A DNA stretch of 18,638 bases, from NCBI GenBank assembly GCA_002869095.1, contig PKTO01000168.1:1-18638 (forward strand). The letters are read 5' to 3'. Position numbers and translations under genes: made by a program. Numbering within the stretch: position 1 is the first letter of the stretch; every line of letters begins with the position of its first letter. This document shows, piece after piece, positions 1-8,669 of this stretch. Origin of the DNA: Clostridiales bacterium. Its GTDB lineage: Bacteria; Bacillota; Clostridia; Peptostreptococcales; BM714. The notes under the pieces were generated by a model that was not told where the DNA came from, ran no database searches, and worked only from the letters and a program-made list of their open reading frames with translations.

Positions 1-692
1 ATGTTCTTTTTAACGACAGCAGGAGCCTCCTTTTCAATTGATTTCGTTTCCATGTATATTCCGTCCTTATAGACAGGCTCATAAAAAGAAGGCACATATA
101 TACCTGGTATGTCAATTATGCTTTTCAAGAAGTCGTATCTAGAAGTTTTTTCAGATTTGTGGATTTTAAACCTTTCTATAAACACCGGCAGAATGTCCTC
201 CGAATCCCCGATAAAAACAACATCCACAAAATCCGCAATCGGCTCTGGATTGAAAGCACATGGGCCTCCGGCTATTACGATGGGGTGGGAATCGTCCCTT
301 TCTTTTGCAAAAACAGGCAATCCCGCCAAATCCATCATGTTCAGTATGTTTGAATAGCTCATTTCATATTGCAAAGTGAACCCTATAATGTCCAATTCTC
401 CTGCAGGAGTTCTCGATTCCATTGTAAACAACGGCGTTTCGCTTTCTCTCATAACTTTTTCCATGTCTGTCCATGGAGCAAAAAGCCGTTCGCAATATAC
501 ATCCTCCATGTCATTGAGCAAAAAATAAAGTATCTGCAGCCCCATGAAAGACATCCCCACTTCATAGACGTCAGGGAATGCAAAACCGAAACGGACTTGT
601 TCCTCCCTTATTTCCTTGTTTACCGAATTGACTTCTCCGCCGATGTATCTGCTCGGCTTTTCCACCTGTTTCAATAAATAATCTATTTGCAT
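1..692 (-). CDS. B12-binding-domain radical SAM protein, N-terminal part (runs off left edge)
   Basis: I translated this frame by hand from the ATG at 692. It stays open for 230 codons to the window edge with no stop. The start has a GGAGG site 7 nt upstream and lies 21 nt after the rodA stop, so it is probably cotranscribed with the shape genes. The N-terminus (MQIDYLLKQVEKPSRYIGGE), followed by motifs such as FAFPDVYEVGMS, LFAPWTDME and IAGGPCAFNPEPIADFVD, resembles the TIGR03960 family: a cobalamin-binding-like Rossmann domain followed by a radical SAM domain. The CxxxCxxC motif that would hold the [4Fe-4S] cluster and SAM would lie beyond the edge. In many Clostridia this gene sits between rodA and a TIGR03936/ribonuclease G/ribosomal protein L21 cluster. 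Its substrate is unknown to me. The family call is from recalled sequence similarity. Confidence 0.85.
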   Translation of the reverse strand, partial: MQIDYLLKQVEKPSRYIGGEVNSVNKEIREEQVRFGFAFPDVYEVGMSFMGLQILYFLLNDMEDVYCERLFAPWTDMEKVMRESETPLFTMESRTPAGELDIIGFTLQYEMSYSNILNMMDLAGLPVFAKERDDSHPIVIAGGPCAFNPEPIADFVDVVFIGDSEDILPVFIERFKIHKSEKTSRYDFLKSIIDIPGIYVPSFYEPVYKDGIYMETKSIEKEAPAVVKKN

Positions 693-713
693 TGCAATCC
701 TCCATAACACTTC

Positions 714-1820
714 CTAAAATTTGATTTTCTGCCTTCTGACTGAAATACCCAACACAAGGCCGATTGCGACCATGCTTATTATGAGAGAGCTTCCTCCGTA
801 GCTCATGAAGGGAAGCGTAACACCGGTTACCGGCATGACTCCCATTGTCATTCCTATGTTTTGAATTATTTGGTAAAGGAACATCGATATTATGCCCGAC
901 ACAACCAATGTGCCGTATATGTCTTTTGAGTTCTTACCTACGCTGAACATTCTGTAAAGCAAAAGGAAATAAAGAAGTATCAGGCAAGCCCCTCCAACAA
1001 AACCCAGCTCCTCGACCAAAACCGCAAAAATGAAATCCGTTTCCTGAACAGGCAGGAAATCATACCTCGTCTGTGTCCCCATGAAAAGGCCTTTCCCTGA
1101 AAACTGGCCCGATCCTATTGTTATTTTGGATTGCCTTACATGGTAATTGCCAGGCAAGTCCGTATTTGACGGATTCAGAAAAGCGTCTATCCTTCTCTTT
1201 TGGTGGTCTCCCATGAACCTGTAGGCAACAGGAATCATGGCAATTCCCAATGCCCCGCCTCCAATGAAATATTTCCAAGGCATTCCGGCAATAAAAAGCA
1301 TGCCCAGTGTTATAACCACAAAAACCAATGCAGTTCCCAAATCCGGCTGCAGCAATACAAGAAATATGAACGGAAGCGGGAAAAGAAGCGAAACTGCAAT
1401 CTCCACTATATTGTCGATTTTGCCGTAACGGCTTTCAAGGAACTTCCCATAAGACAATATGAAGCCTATCTTTGCAAGCTCGGATGTCTGTATGTCTATC
1501 GGCCCTATGTCTATCCAGCTTCTCGCCCCGCCTCTTACAGCTCCAAGCCCCGGGATATAAACCAGTAGCAGCATGAATATCGACAATGCATATACAACCT
1601 TGTATAAATCCCCCAAATAATTGTAGTCGATTACAAGCGTCAACACCATTATTGCAAGACCCAGAAAAAATGCCACTGCCTGAATCTTTATTTGCCTGGT
1701 AAGCCCGTTTTCAGCATAATGGGTCGCGCTTGCAATCATTATGATTCCCAAGGCAACTATTAACACCATTGTGACAAAAAGCGTCCAATCGAAATGCTTG
1801 AGCATTTTTCTTTCCAGCAT
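714..1820 (-). CDS. rodA: RodA, SEDS-family peptidoglycan glycosyltransferase (rod-shape)
   Basis: The product is a 368-residue polytopic membrane protein that polymerises lipid II into glycan strands during cell elongation, working with the transpeptidase PBP2 encoded just upstream. SEDS landmarks are visible: GARSWIDIGPIDIQTSELAK at about 98-117, QPDLGTAL at about 158-165, the loop motif QETDFIFAVLVEELGF at about 259-274 holding the conserved Asp262 needed for polymerisation in RodA proteins, and the C-terminal GVTLPFMSYGGSS segment. The ATG at 1820 follows the PBP2 stop by 4 nt and has GGAG 7 nt upstream. An in-frame ATG five codons later is less well placed. Adjacency to PBP2 and MreBCD argues for RodA rather than FtsW. 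No minCDE genes lie between PBP2 and this gene. Confidence 0.95.
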   Translation of the reverse strand: MLERKMLKHFDWTLFVTMVLIVALGIIMIASATHYAENGLTRQIKIQAVAFFLGLAIMVLTLVIDYNYLGDLYKVVYALSIFMLLLVYIPGLGAVRGGARSWIDIGPIDIQTSELAKIGFILSYGKFLESRYGKIDNIVEIAVSLLFPLPFIFLVLLQPDLGTALVFVVITLGMLFIAGMPWKYFIGGGALGIAMIPVAYRFMGDHQKRRIDAFLNPSNTDLPGNYHVRQSKITIGSGQFSGKGLFMGTQTRYDFLPVQETDFIFAVLVEELGFVGGACLILLYFLLLYRMFSVGKNSKDIYGTLVVSGIISMFLYQIIQNIGMTMGVMPVTGVTLPFMSYGGSSLIISMVAIGLVLGISVRRQKIKF

Positions 1821-1824
1821 GAAA

Positions 1825-4689
1825 TCACTCCGTCCCTGTTACATTGTCCAAAGCGTCAGGATTTTCCGAAACCGGCAAATCAAGATCAAGGTATTCAGCG
1901 ATTATATCCCTCGCCACCGGCGCCGCATATCCTCCGTGGGCCCCTTGGAAAAGCAATACAGTCACTGCAATTTGGGGGTCCTCATAAGGTGCAAAGGCCA
2001 CAAACCATGCAAAACTCTTGTAATCGTCTTTGTATCTGTCTATCTCTTCGTTTTCGAGGGCTCCATTTGTGTACTCGTCAAGGGAGTATCTCCATATGGC
2101 TCCTTCATCCAAGTAGCCATCTCGAACTCTTTCTGCAATTTTATCCGTTTGTCCCGCTTTTTCAAAAGCCGTTATATCCTCGTTGCGTTTTATGGTTATA
2201 TCATTCACAAGAGATTCCAGTAGGGACAATTCTATTTGGCCTCCTTCATATTTGCCTGAAGCCGAAAGTCTTTGAAGGTATGAATTGTAGTCTTTCAAAT
2301 GGTCCTTCAGATATACGACTTCATCAACCGGAGGAATTTTGCCCTGCTTTTGCGCAGTTCCGGTCTTCGCTCCCACCTTTACGGGGAAATCGGCAAAAAG
2401 GGTTCTTGCTGTCCCTTCATCGCCCTGCGTCACTTCAAGCATGCCTTTTCTTATATATGAAAGGTTGTTCGAATCCTTTAAATCTATTGCTTTTCCATTT
2501 CCGCTGTTTTCCTTGTCAAGCGCCAAGTCATAAAGAGTTCCTCCGTTTGCGATGGCTGAGATGTATCTTGCCATTTGAATTGCCGTATAGGTATGGCCGC
2601 CTTGACCTATTGCGAGGTTGAAAGTATCCCCTACGTCCCATGCTATCTGGTTGAAGTAACTGTATTTTACAAGATCGGCAAGAGCCTCGACTTTTGAAAT
2701 TCTTGAATTTTCGACCTTCTCGTCTCTCACGCCGATTTGAGAAAGTCTTCTTATGATTTCGCCCCTTGACGGGTTTTCATCGGCCCATTCGGCAATTTTA
2801 TCAACGATTTCATTCAATTTGTCTTCATCTTCATAAATGGATTGTATGAAGTAATCCTCTGCAAGGCTTTTTAGTTTCAGCTTCAAGTAATACTTTTTGT
2901 TTGCAACTTCTTTTCCGGGATCAGGAATGCCGTAAGCCGCCTCTTCAATTTCAACTCCTGTGTTTTCTCCAAGACCAAACTTTTTTGCATAATCCAGCAT
3001 AGTCTCGACATCCATTTCGAAATCCATGGGTTTGTCCCTGTAATAGTCATATCCTGCTGAAATGCTGTAGAAATAATAATTGCAAGACACCTCAATCGCT
3101 TTTATAAGGTTGGTTAGCCCATGCTTGGCACGGTAATCGTTCCATATCCAGCATCCGAAATCACGGTCGGAAAGTTCTATCCTCCCGTTCGAATATATGG
3201 ACTTGTACGGATCCAGCCCCTGCTCAAGAGCCGCAAGGCCTGTTATCATCTTGAATGTCGATCCGGGTTGTACAGCTGTCAATGCCGCTATGTTGTACAT
3301 CGGCCTCGCCGCCAAAGGGTTTCTTGCATTTTCAGGTTGCAGGCTGTTCCAGTCATTTTGATTTATTCCAGTTGTAAACAGGTTAGGGTCGTATGAAGGA
3401 AAATTGGCCATAGCCAGTATTTCACCAGTGTTTACATCTACCGCAACGGCAGCCCCCGAATCGGCGTTTGGCGACTGTTCGCCAAATGCATAATCCCCCC
3501 AAGGACTTGCATAGACGCCTTTGACCTGTATTCTCTGCAACACTTTTTCGAGCGCATCTTCCGCCGTCTTTTGCAATCCGGAATCAATGGTAAGAACAAT
3601 ATTCTCGCCCGGAACCGGTTTTTCTTCGCTTATTTCCGATATCAATTGTCCATACACGTCAACTTCAACCTTTTTCAAACCGTCTTCGCCTTTCAATTCG
3701 GTTTCATAGCTTTTTTCTATTCCTGTTTTCCCTATGAATGCATTTGGCGAATATCCCATTCCGTCTATATATCTCTCAATTTCTGATGTTGTGCTTATTT
3801 TCCCGAGATATCCAAGCACATGAGCCGCCAGTTTCCCTTCGGGATAGTATCTTATCGGTTCAATTTGAACATCTATACCCGGCAGATGCATTCCTTTTTC
3901 CTCAATCAATATTGCGGTTTCTTCAGAAATGTCGTCGGCCAAAGTAATTGGCTGGTATTTCCTGTATCCCTGGTTCTTAATTGCATTTCTTACAGCAAGA
4001 ATATCGAGCGATTCGGATGTGCTGTACTCATTTCCTATTTCATAATATTCCCTTATTGCATCATATGCGTTTTCAGCGCCGGAGTCATTATCCAAGCCGT
4101 ATGACTTCAAAAACTCCTCTTTTTTCATCTGTGCGAGAAACTTCATGCTCTTGACCGAAATAGGAGGCGTTATCCCTTTGTAGGCAAGCAGGTTCTGAGC
4201 CTCGTAAACACTTAGCGCTTCGTCGATCTCCTCGCGCATCCTGAGCATGTCGAAAGCTGTTTGTGCGTCTTTGGCGTCATACAATCGGTTGCTGTCAAGC
4301 CACTCTGCAACTTCCAGATCGTATGAAAATTCAAACTCCCCGTTTTCGCCCAATCCAATTGGAAATACGATATGCTCCTCTCCCTTTTGGTCGAGTATGG
4401 ACATTAGGTCGACTGCTGTGTTTTCAAGATTTTCTTTCGGCATTTCACTAATTATAAGCTTAACGGTAAATGAAGGCATGTTCCCTGCCAGCAAAACGCC
4501 GTTTCTGTCAGTTATTTCTCCGCGCCATGCTGTTACAGGCAACTCCTTTATTCTTACATTCTCCGAAATTTCCGCATACTCGGCACCCTCGACAATTGTG
4601 AGGCTTGCCAGTCTGAACAGCAAAAAAATAAAAATCGCCGCTGTGATGACAAAAAGTTGATTGTTCCTGTTCTTGATGAATTCATTCAT
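1825..4689 (-). CDS. mrdA: Penicillin-binding protein 2 (class B transpeptidase of the elongasome), long clostridial form
   Basis: This class B PBP of 954 residues cross-links peptidoglycan outside the membrane. It has a short cytoplasmic N-terminus, one membrane anchor at about 11-31, and a pedestal domain up to about residue 360. The transpeptidase domain follows, with STFK (nucleophile Ser477, Lys480), SCN at 535-537 and KTG at 775-777. Family members such as E. coli PBP2 are about 630 residues. The extra length comes from a longer pedestal, a charged insertion at about 592-680 between SxN and KTG, and another at about 781-890 after KTG. The open frame extends upstream to 4773, but I chose the ATG at 4689: it has AGGTGG just upstream, overlaps the mreD stop by 8 nt, and gives the normal short N-terminus. 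It is translationally coupled to mreD. Confidence 0.94.
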   Translation of the reverse strand: MNEFIKNRNNQLFVITAAIFIFLLFRLASLTIVEGAEYAEISENVRIKELPVTAWRGEITDRNGVLLAGNMPSFTVKLIISEMPKENLENTAVDLMSILDQKGEEHIVFPIGLGENGEFEFSYDLEVAEWLDSNRLYDAKDAQTAFDMLRMREEIDEALSVYEAQNLLAYKGITPPISVKSMKFLAQMKKEEFLKSYGLDNDSGAENAYDAIREYYEIGNEYSTSESLDILAVRNAIKNQGYRKYQPITLADDISEETAILIEEKGMHLPGIDVQIEPIRYYPEGKLAAHVLGYLGKISTTSEIERYIDGMGYSPNAFIGKTGIEKSYETELKGEDGLKKVEVDVYGQLISEISEEKPVPGENIVLTIDSGLQKTAEDALEKVLQRIQVKGVYASPWGDYAFGEQSPNADSGAAVAVDVNTGEILAMANFPSYDPNLFTTGINQNDWNSLQPENARNPLAARPMYNIAALTAVQPGSTFKMITGLAALEQGLDPYKSIYSNGRIELSDRDFGCWIWNDYRAKHGLTNLIKAIEVSCNYYFYSISAGYDYYRDKPMDFEMDVETMLDYAKKFGLGENTGVEIEEAAYGIPDPGKEVANKKYYLKLKLKSLAEDYFIQSIYEDEDKLNEIVDKIAEWADENPSRGEIIRRLSQIGVRDEKVENSRISKVEALADLVKYSYFNQIAWDVGDTFNLAIGQGGHTYTAIQMARYISAIANGGTLYDLALDKENSGNGKAIDLKDSNNLSYIRKGMLEVTQGDEGTARTLFADFPVKVGAKTGTAQKQGKIPPVDEVVYLKDHLKDYNSYLQRLSASGKYEGGQIELSLLESLVNDITIKRNEDITAFEKAGQTDKIAERVRDGYLDEGAIWRYSLDEYTNGALENEEIDRYKDDYKSFAWFVAFAPYEDPQIAVTVLLFQGAHGGYAAPVARDIIAEYLDLDLPVSENPDALDNVTGTE

Positions 4690-5194
4690 TTGACCACCTG
4701 CCAGCGCTTTCAAATCCAATCCTGCCAAGAATTCTTCCGAAAATTTTGTACAAAGCCCAACATAAGACTGCATTCATAAGCAATTCGGGCAATAACATGC
4801 GCAAAAATATTGCCGATAGATTAAATTGCATTCCTGCAAAATAATATATGACAATCATCATTAAATATTGGCATATTGTTGCAAAAGCGATCATAATTAT
4901 AGGCGTTGCGGAACTATCCTCGAAAAAGTTGCCGCTTATTGCCGAAACAGAAAAAGCCACCGTCAAATAAATGAGTGTGTACATTCCAAAAGCCGGACTG
5001 AAGAAAAGATCCTGCAGGATTCCTCCTGCCGCCGCTGCGCAAATTCCCATCGGCATTTTAAGCCTGACTGAAAATACCACGACCAATGCGATTGCGAGGT
5101 TGGGAAGAACTCCAAATATTCTTATATGCTGCAAGAGAGTTGTTTGAAGCATGAATCCCGCAAACATTGTCAACGCAGTAATTACATATCTCAT
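4682..5194 (-). CDS. mreD: Rod-shape-determining membrane protein MreD
   Basis: The product is a 170-residue, very hydrophobic protein with about five or six membrane-spanning stretches. MreD belongs to the membrane part of the elongation machinery and links MreC and the MreB filaments to RodA/PBP2. The family pattern is recognisable in the N-terminal helix, the segment IRIFGVLPNLAIALVV (about 24-39) and the GGILQDLFFSPAFGMYTL motif (about 58-75). The ATG at 5194 overlaps the mreC stop in an ATGA arrangement, with GGTGG upstream, so it is translationally coupled. It in turn overlaps the PBP2 start. Assignment rests on both the motifs and its place between mreC and PBP2. Confidence 0.93.
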   Translation of the reverse strand: MRYVITALTMFAGFMLQTTLLQHIRIFGVLPNLAIALVVVFSVRLKMPMGICAAAAGGILQDLFFSPAFGMYTLIYLTVAFSVSAISGNFFEDSSATPIIMIAFATICQYLMMIVIYYFAGMQFNLSAIFLRMLLPELLMNAVLCWALYKIFGRILGRIGFESAGRWSNE

Positions 5195-6027
5195 TGCGCT
5201 TCCACCTCTTCTGCCGGCAAAAGAACCATTACCCGGTTTATGGTTTTGAAGTCGACCACCTGTTCAACTTTTATTTTCTTTAGCAACTCGTTTTTTTCAA
5301 TTATAACATCGCTTACTGTGCCTATGAGCAATCCTTCCGGATAAATCCCAAGACCTGAAGTTATGATTTCTTGTCCTGCGTATACTTCCGCTTTTGGATC
5401 GAAAAGATATCCTGACAAGCCTCTTTCGGTTCCGCCTTCCACTATTCCAATTGAGAAATCCTTTTCGTCCAAAAGCTTGAAACTGACCGAACTTCTATTG
5501 TCAATTATGGAAACTACCTTCGCCCAATCCTTTCCCGCCTCATAGACTATGCCTATCAGGCCGTCTCCGTTTATTACCGCCTGCTCCTTATAAACACCGT
5601 CATTTGTCCCTTTGTTGATCATGAACATGTTGAACCATGTTCCGGGATCTTTCGACACGACATCGCATGTCAAAAAATCGTATCCATTAACTTGCGCATA
5701 ATTCAATGCTTTTTTCATTTCAGAAAGATCTTCCATTTCCTTTTGCGAAAGCGTCGCCGCAATCAATTTTCGCCTGAGCTCCTGATTTTCAAGTTCAAGT
5801 TCCTTGTTGATCTTGTCAAGACGCCAAATGTTTGCCACCGGATTGAATATGTTGCCAAAAAAATCGGCACCCACCGTAAACCCTCTTTGTATGACGGCAA
5901 TATTTTTGCCTGCGAAATTTTCAATCGGACTTATTTCCCCTCCACCGCCAAAAGTGGCTATTATAAGAAACAAAAGCAAAAGAACCGCAAATGCAGCCAT
6001 TATTTTCTTTTTTTTGAATTCGTTCAC
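5191..6027 (-). CDS. mreC: Rod-shape-determining protein MreC
   Basis: The product has 278 residues. A basic N-terminus (NEFKKKK) precedes one membrane segment at about 10-26. A likely coiled coil at about 68-105 (DKINKELELENQELRRKL) follows, then the beta-rich extracytoplasmic domain with motifs such as VVSKDPGTWFNMFMINKGTNDGV and GLIGIVYEAGKDWAKVVSIIDNRSSVS. MreC organises the elongation complex and contacts PBP2. The start appears to be GTG at 6027: the next in-frame ATG (codon 10) has no ribosome binding site and would cut into the membrane segment. Initiation signals for the GTG are modest (a GGTGA element), so expression may depend partly on coupling to mreB, whose stop is 18 nt upstream. 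Confidence 0.94.
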   Translation of the reverse strand: MNEFKKKKIMAAFAVLLLLFLIIATFGGGGEISPIENFAGKNIAVIQRGFTVGADFFGNIFNPVANIWRLDKINKELELENQELRRKLIAATLSQKEMEDLSEMKKALNYAQVNGYDFLTCDVVSKDPGTWFNMFMINKGTNDGVYKEQAVINGDGLIGIVYEAGKDWAKVVSIIDNRSSVSFKLLDEKDFSIGIVEGGTERGLSGYLFDPKAEVYAGQEIITSGLGIYPEGLLIGTVSDVIIEKNELLKKIKVEQVVDFKTINRVMVLLPAEEVEAQ

Positions 6028-6045
6028 TTTTTATCACCACTCATG

Positions 6046-7080
6046 TCAATAATTCCGCCTTGTTGAAACAAAAACTCGTTTGTATTCATCCAAAGTCTCT
6101 ATTGCCTTACCTGTACCCATTGCGACGCAATCCAAGGGATTTTCAGCAATTTTTACAGGCATATCGGTTTCCCTTCTTATAAGCTCGTCCAAACCTGACA
6201 AAAGGGCCCCGCCACCGGTCAGCATTATTCCTGTCTCCATTATGTCTGAAGCAAGTTCCGGCGGAGTCTTCTCCAATGTATTTTTTATGTTTTCGACTAT
6301 TGCTTTGACAGGTTCTCCAAGCGCATCTTTGATTTCCAGTTCGTTTATGCAAATTGTTTTAGGCAATCCTGTAACAAGATCCCTTCCGCTTATTTCCATT
6401 TCCTTTATCTCTTTTCCTACATATGCGGAACCGACTGTAATTTTTATTTTTTCCGCTGTTCTATCGCCTATCATCAAACTGTATTTCTTTTTCATAAAAC
6501 TGATTATTGCGGCATCCATCTCATCCCCGCCGACTCTCACCGACCTGTTGCTTACAATGCCTCCCATGGATATTATTGCCATTTCAGTCGTTCCGCCGCC
6601 TATGTCGACTACCATGCTTCCCACCGGTTCACCCACTGGAAGTCCTGAACCCATAGCCGCCGCCATCGGTTCTTCAATAAGCAATGCTTTTTTCGCGCCA
6701 GCAGAAATCGCCGCATCTATTACAGCTCTTTTTTCCACTTCGGTCACGCCGCATGGAACCCCGAGCAATATCCTTGGTGCAAATATGAATGCATTTGTCG
6801 AGAATGCTTTTTTTATGAAATATCTGAGCATTATTTCTGTAGTGTCAAAATCGGCAATAACACCATCCCTAAGCGGTCTTATTGCTTTTATGTTTCCAGG
6901 CGTTCTGCCTATCATCAGTTTTGCTTCGCTTCCCACCGCAAGTATTTCATTTGTAACAGTATCGATTGCGACAACCGAAGGTTCTCTTATCACTATTCCC
7001 GAGCCTTTTACATAGACAAGGGTGTTCGCAGTCCCAAGGTCTATTCCCATATCCTTGGCAAACAAATTTTTGAAACACAT
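6046..7080 (-). CDS. mreB: MreB, actin-like rod-shape cytoskeletal ATPase
   Basis: The product is a 344-residue actin-fold protein that forms membrane-associated filaments and orients cell-wall synthesis. Signature motifs are phosphate-1 [15 protein letters not shown] at about 12-26, phosphate-2 [13 protein letters not shown] at about 158-170, the EEPMAAA segment at about 136-142, and the adenosine motif [15 protein letters not shown] at about 286-300. The N-terminal segment [10 protein letters not shown] is amphipathic, as in MreB membrane-binding tips. An upstream in-frame TTG at 7098 would add six residues, but the ATG at 7080 has GGAAGGGG eight nt upstream and fits the family start better. 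The position directly before mreC and mreD supports MreB rather than the paralogues Mbl or MreBH. Confidence 0.96.
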   Translation of the reverse strand: MCFKNLFAKDMGIDLGTANTLVYVKGSGIVIREPSVVAIDTVTNEILAVGSEAKLMIGRTPGNIKAIRPLRDGVIADFDTTEIMLRYFIKKAFSTNAFIFAPRILLGVPCGVTEVEKRAVIDAAISAGAKKALLIEEPMAAAMGSGLPVGEPVGSMVVDIGGGTTEMAIISMGGIVSNRSVRVGGDEMDAAIISFMKKKYSLMIGDRTAEKIKITVGSAYVGKEIKEMEISGRDLVTGLPKTICINELEIKDALGEPVKAIVENIKNTLEKTPPELASDIMETGIMLTGGGALLSGLDELIRRETDMPVKIAENPLDCVAMGTGKAIETLDEYKRVFVSTRRNY

Positions 7081-7101
7081 TTTTTTATCCCCTTCCAATA
7101 C

Positions 7102-7791
7102 CTAAAATAAGCCATTTTCCTTGAGGCTGTAATAATCGCCGTCCCCTATCACTATATGGTCGAGAACCTTTATGCCAATAAGGTCTCCGGCCTCGGAGAG
7201 TCTCTTTGTTATCTGTATATCCTCCTGGCTTGGCGACGGATTGCCGCTCGGATGATTGTGCATCAGAATCACGGCGTTGCTGCTGTAAACGATTGCCGGC
7301 TTGAACACTTCCCTTGGATGGACTATTGAAGCGTTGAGGCTTCCTACGGAAATGTTTTCATCACGCAGTATCTCATTTTTTGTGTTGAGGTAGAGCACCT
7401 TGAAAACCTCCCTGTCCAGGAATCTGAGCTCGCTCATATAGCGGTTTGCCACATCTTTGGGAGAATGCACATCCACTTTTTTTGTTCCTGTGAGCTTGTC
7501 CATTCTTTTGCCAAGTTCAAGAGCCGCCAGAAGCTGGCAAGCTTTGGCTTTGCCTATCCCGTCAATTTTAACCAGCTCGTCTACCCTGCATCTTCCAAGA
7601 TAAGCCAATCCGTTGCGGTCTTCGCACAAAATCCTTCTTGAAAGTTCGATTGCAGACAATCCCTTCTTTCCGGTTCTGAGCAAAATGGCCAATAGTTCCG
7701 GGTTGGAAAGGCTTCCAGCCCCATTTGAAACGAGCTTTTCCCTGGGCCTTTCATCCTCAGGCAATTCCTTCATTGCATATGAACTTTTCAT
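7102..7791 (-). CDS. radC: RadC-family JAMM/MPN+ domain protein
   Basis: The product has 229 residues and the full RadC architecture. An N-terminal part carries a helix-hairpin-helix (VKIDGIGKAKACQLLAALEL, about 74-93). A C-terminal JAMM metalloprotease-like domain holds the zinc-binding motif HNHPSGNPSPSQED (His178, His180, Asp191) and an upstream Glu140 in LNTKNEI. RadC was historically linked to DNA repair, but its biochemical role is not settled. The JAMM residues needed for metal binding are intact here. The ATG at 7791 follows the maf stop after a single nucleotide and has a run of G residues upstream as ribosome binding site. maf-radC-mreB order is widespread in Firmicutes. Confidence 0.95.
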   Translation of the reverse strand: MKSSYAMKELPEDERPREKLVSNGAGSLSNPELLAILLRTGKKGLSAIELSRRILCEDRNGLAYLGRCRVDELVKIDGIGKAKACQLLAALELGKRMDKLTGTKKVDVHSPKDVANRYMSELRFLDREVFKVLYLNTKNEILRDENISVGSLNASIVHPREVFKPAIVYSSNAVILMHNHPSGNPSPSQEDIQITKRLSEAGDLIGIKVLDHIVIGDGDYYSLKENGLF

Positions 7792-7792
7792 G

Positions 7793-8353
7793 TCATCCCC
7801 CCATTTTATTTAGCTTCCAGACCAGCCTCCCCACCGGAAGCCCGACCACATTGAAATAGTCTCCATTTACGGATTCGACCAATGAAGCTCCAAAACCTTG
7901 AATTGCGTATCCGCCCGCCTTCCCCATCGGCTCGCCCGTACTTATATAACGGTCTATATCAATCCTGCTTAATTGTCTTATTTTTACGGAAGAATACTCG
8001 AAGTAAACCTCTTTCGTGTCATCGCTTATGATTGCAACGCCGGTATATACCCTGTGGGTCTTTCCGCTTATTCTTTCAAGCATTTCCATCGCATCCGATT
8101 CGTTTGAAGGTTTTCCAAGAACCTTTTTAAAAAAAACGACTGTGTCAGCTCCTATAACAAGGCTTTCGGGGTTTTTGACAAATACATCCCATGCTTTTTC
8201 AAAAGCCAAAGCCATTACGGTCGTTGCCGGATCGTCTTCTATGATTTTTTCCGATACGTCACTCGGCATGGAAACAAATTCGATTCCCGAAGATTTCAAA
8301 ATATCGATTCTTCTTTCCGACGCGGACGCCAAAACTATTTGCTTTTTTTTCAT
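7793..8353 (-). CDS. maf: Maf family nucleoside triphosphate pyrophosphatase
   Basis: The product is a 186-residue cytoplasmic house-cleaning enzyme that hydrolyses nucleotides (dTTP/UTP or modified pyrimidine triphosphates in characterised relatives) to the monophosphate and pyrophosphate. Visible motifs are LASASERR at about 8-15 (P-loop-like substrate site), GADTVV at about 68-73 with the catalytic Asp70, GKPSN at about 80-84, and GEPMGKAGGYAIQG at about 140-153. The open frame continues 17 codons upstream to 8404, but that stretch overlaps the DUF4321 coding end. The ATG at 8353 has AGGGGTGAT upstream and gives the typical family N-terminus. It lies 10 nt after the DUF4321 stop. In Bacillus a Maf homologue also sits next to radC and mreB and has been linked to septum formation. 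Confidence 0.95.
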   Translation of the reverse strand: MKKKQIVLASASERRIDILKSSGIEFVSMPSDVSEKIIEDDPATTVMALAFEKAWDVFVKNPESLVIGADTVVFFKKVLGKPSNESDAMEMLERISGKTHRVYTGVAIISDDTKEVYFEYSSVKIRQLSRIDIDRYISTGEPMGKAGGYAIQGFGASLVESVNGDYFNVVGLPVGRLVWKLNKMGG

Positions 8354-8363
8354 CACATCACCC

Positions 8364-8621
8364 CTAATGCCGGGCAGCCGCCAAAAGCCCCGCCAGCCCT
8401 CCAATGAGGCCCATTGCGTTTACATTGAAAAGCAATCCGATATGAAAATCCAGAACATACAATTTCAAAGAAAAGTTGTCCACTCCCAAAGGGATTGCTT
8501 TGGAGAATAATGGAACAATGCCGGATAGTGCGTTACCCGCCAAGTTACCTAGAATCATCCCTATGACAACAGCAACCGAAATTACCAAAGCCGACCTGCT
8601 TCCTCTTTTCAATCCACTCAC
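8364..8621 (-). CDS. Small membrane protein of the DUF4321 type
   Basis: This small protein of about 80-87 residues has two hydrophobic stretches: one after a basic start (LKRGSRSALVISVAVVIGMILGNLAG) and one at the C-terminus (FNVNAMGLIGGLAGLLAA). Its size, the glycine-rich first helix, the LYVLDFHIGLLFNVNAMGLIGG segment and its position before maf match the clostridial DUF4321 family, whose function is not known. The start is uncertain: TTG at 8627, GTG at 8621 and TTG at 8612 are all in frame. I chose the GTG because AGGG lies 7 nt before it. The TTG at 8612 has GGGAG 8 nt upstream and is almost as good. It is the first gene behind the promoter at 8670-8698, so it heads the maf-radC-mre operon. 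Confidence 0.8.
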   Translation of the reverse strand: MSGLKRGSRSALVISVAVVIGMILGNLAGNALSGIVPLFSKAIPLGVDNFSLKLYVLDFHIGLLFNVNAMGLIGGLAGLLAAARH

Positions 8622-8640
8622 TCCCAATCCCTGATAAATG

Positions 8641-8652
8641 TTGAAATTTCAA
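8641..8652. repeat. Perfect 12-bp palindrome TTGAAATTTCAA in the DUF4321 leader
   Basis: TTGAAATTTCAA reads the same on both strands and is followed on the plus strand by a further partial copy (TATTTCAA at 8653-8660). It lies about 11-22 nt downstream of the predicted start site of the shape-gene operon, a position where a repressor could block transcription. It matches no operator that I know well, and AT-rich palindromes of this size can arise by chance. Confidence 0.3.
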
Positions 8653-8669
8653 TATTTCAAACTACAATA

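Noticed and set aside
1794..2621. Plus-strand open frame of 275 codons opposite PBP2
   Set aside because: It is antisense to the conserved transpeptidase domain, with no ribosome binding site support or family motif.
6028..6044. ATG at 6044 just after mreB as an alternative start or tiny gene before mreC
   Set aside because: It reads only six codons before a stop that overlaps the mreC GTG, so at most it helps coupling.
6080..7015. Long plus-strand open frame of 311 codons opposite mreB
   Set aside because: It is the antisense shadow of a strongly conserved gene, with low-complexity Ser/Ile/Pro-rich translation and no recognisable domain.
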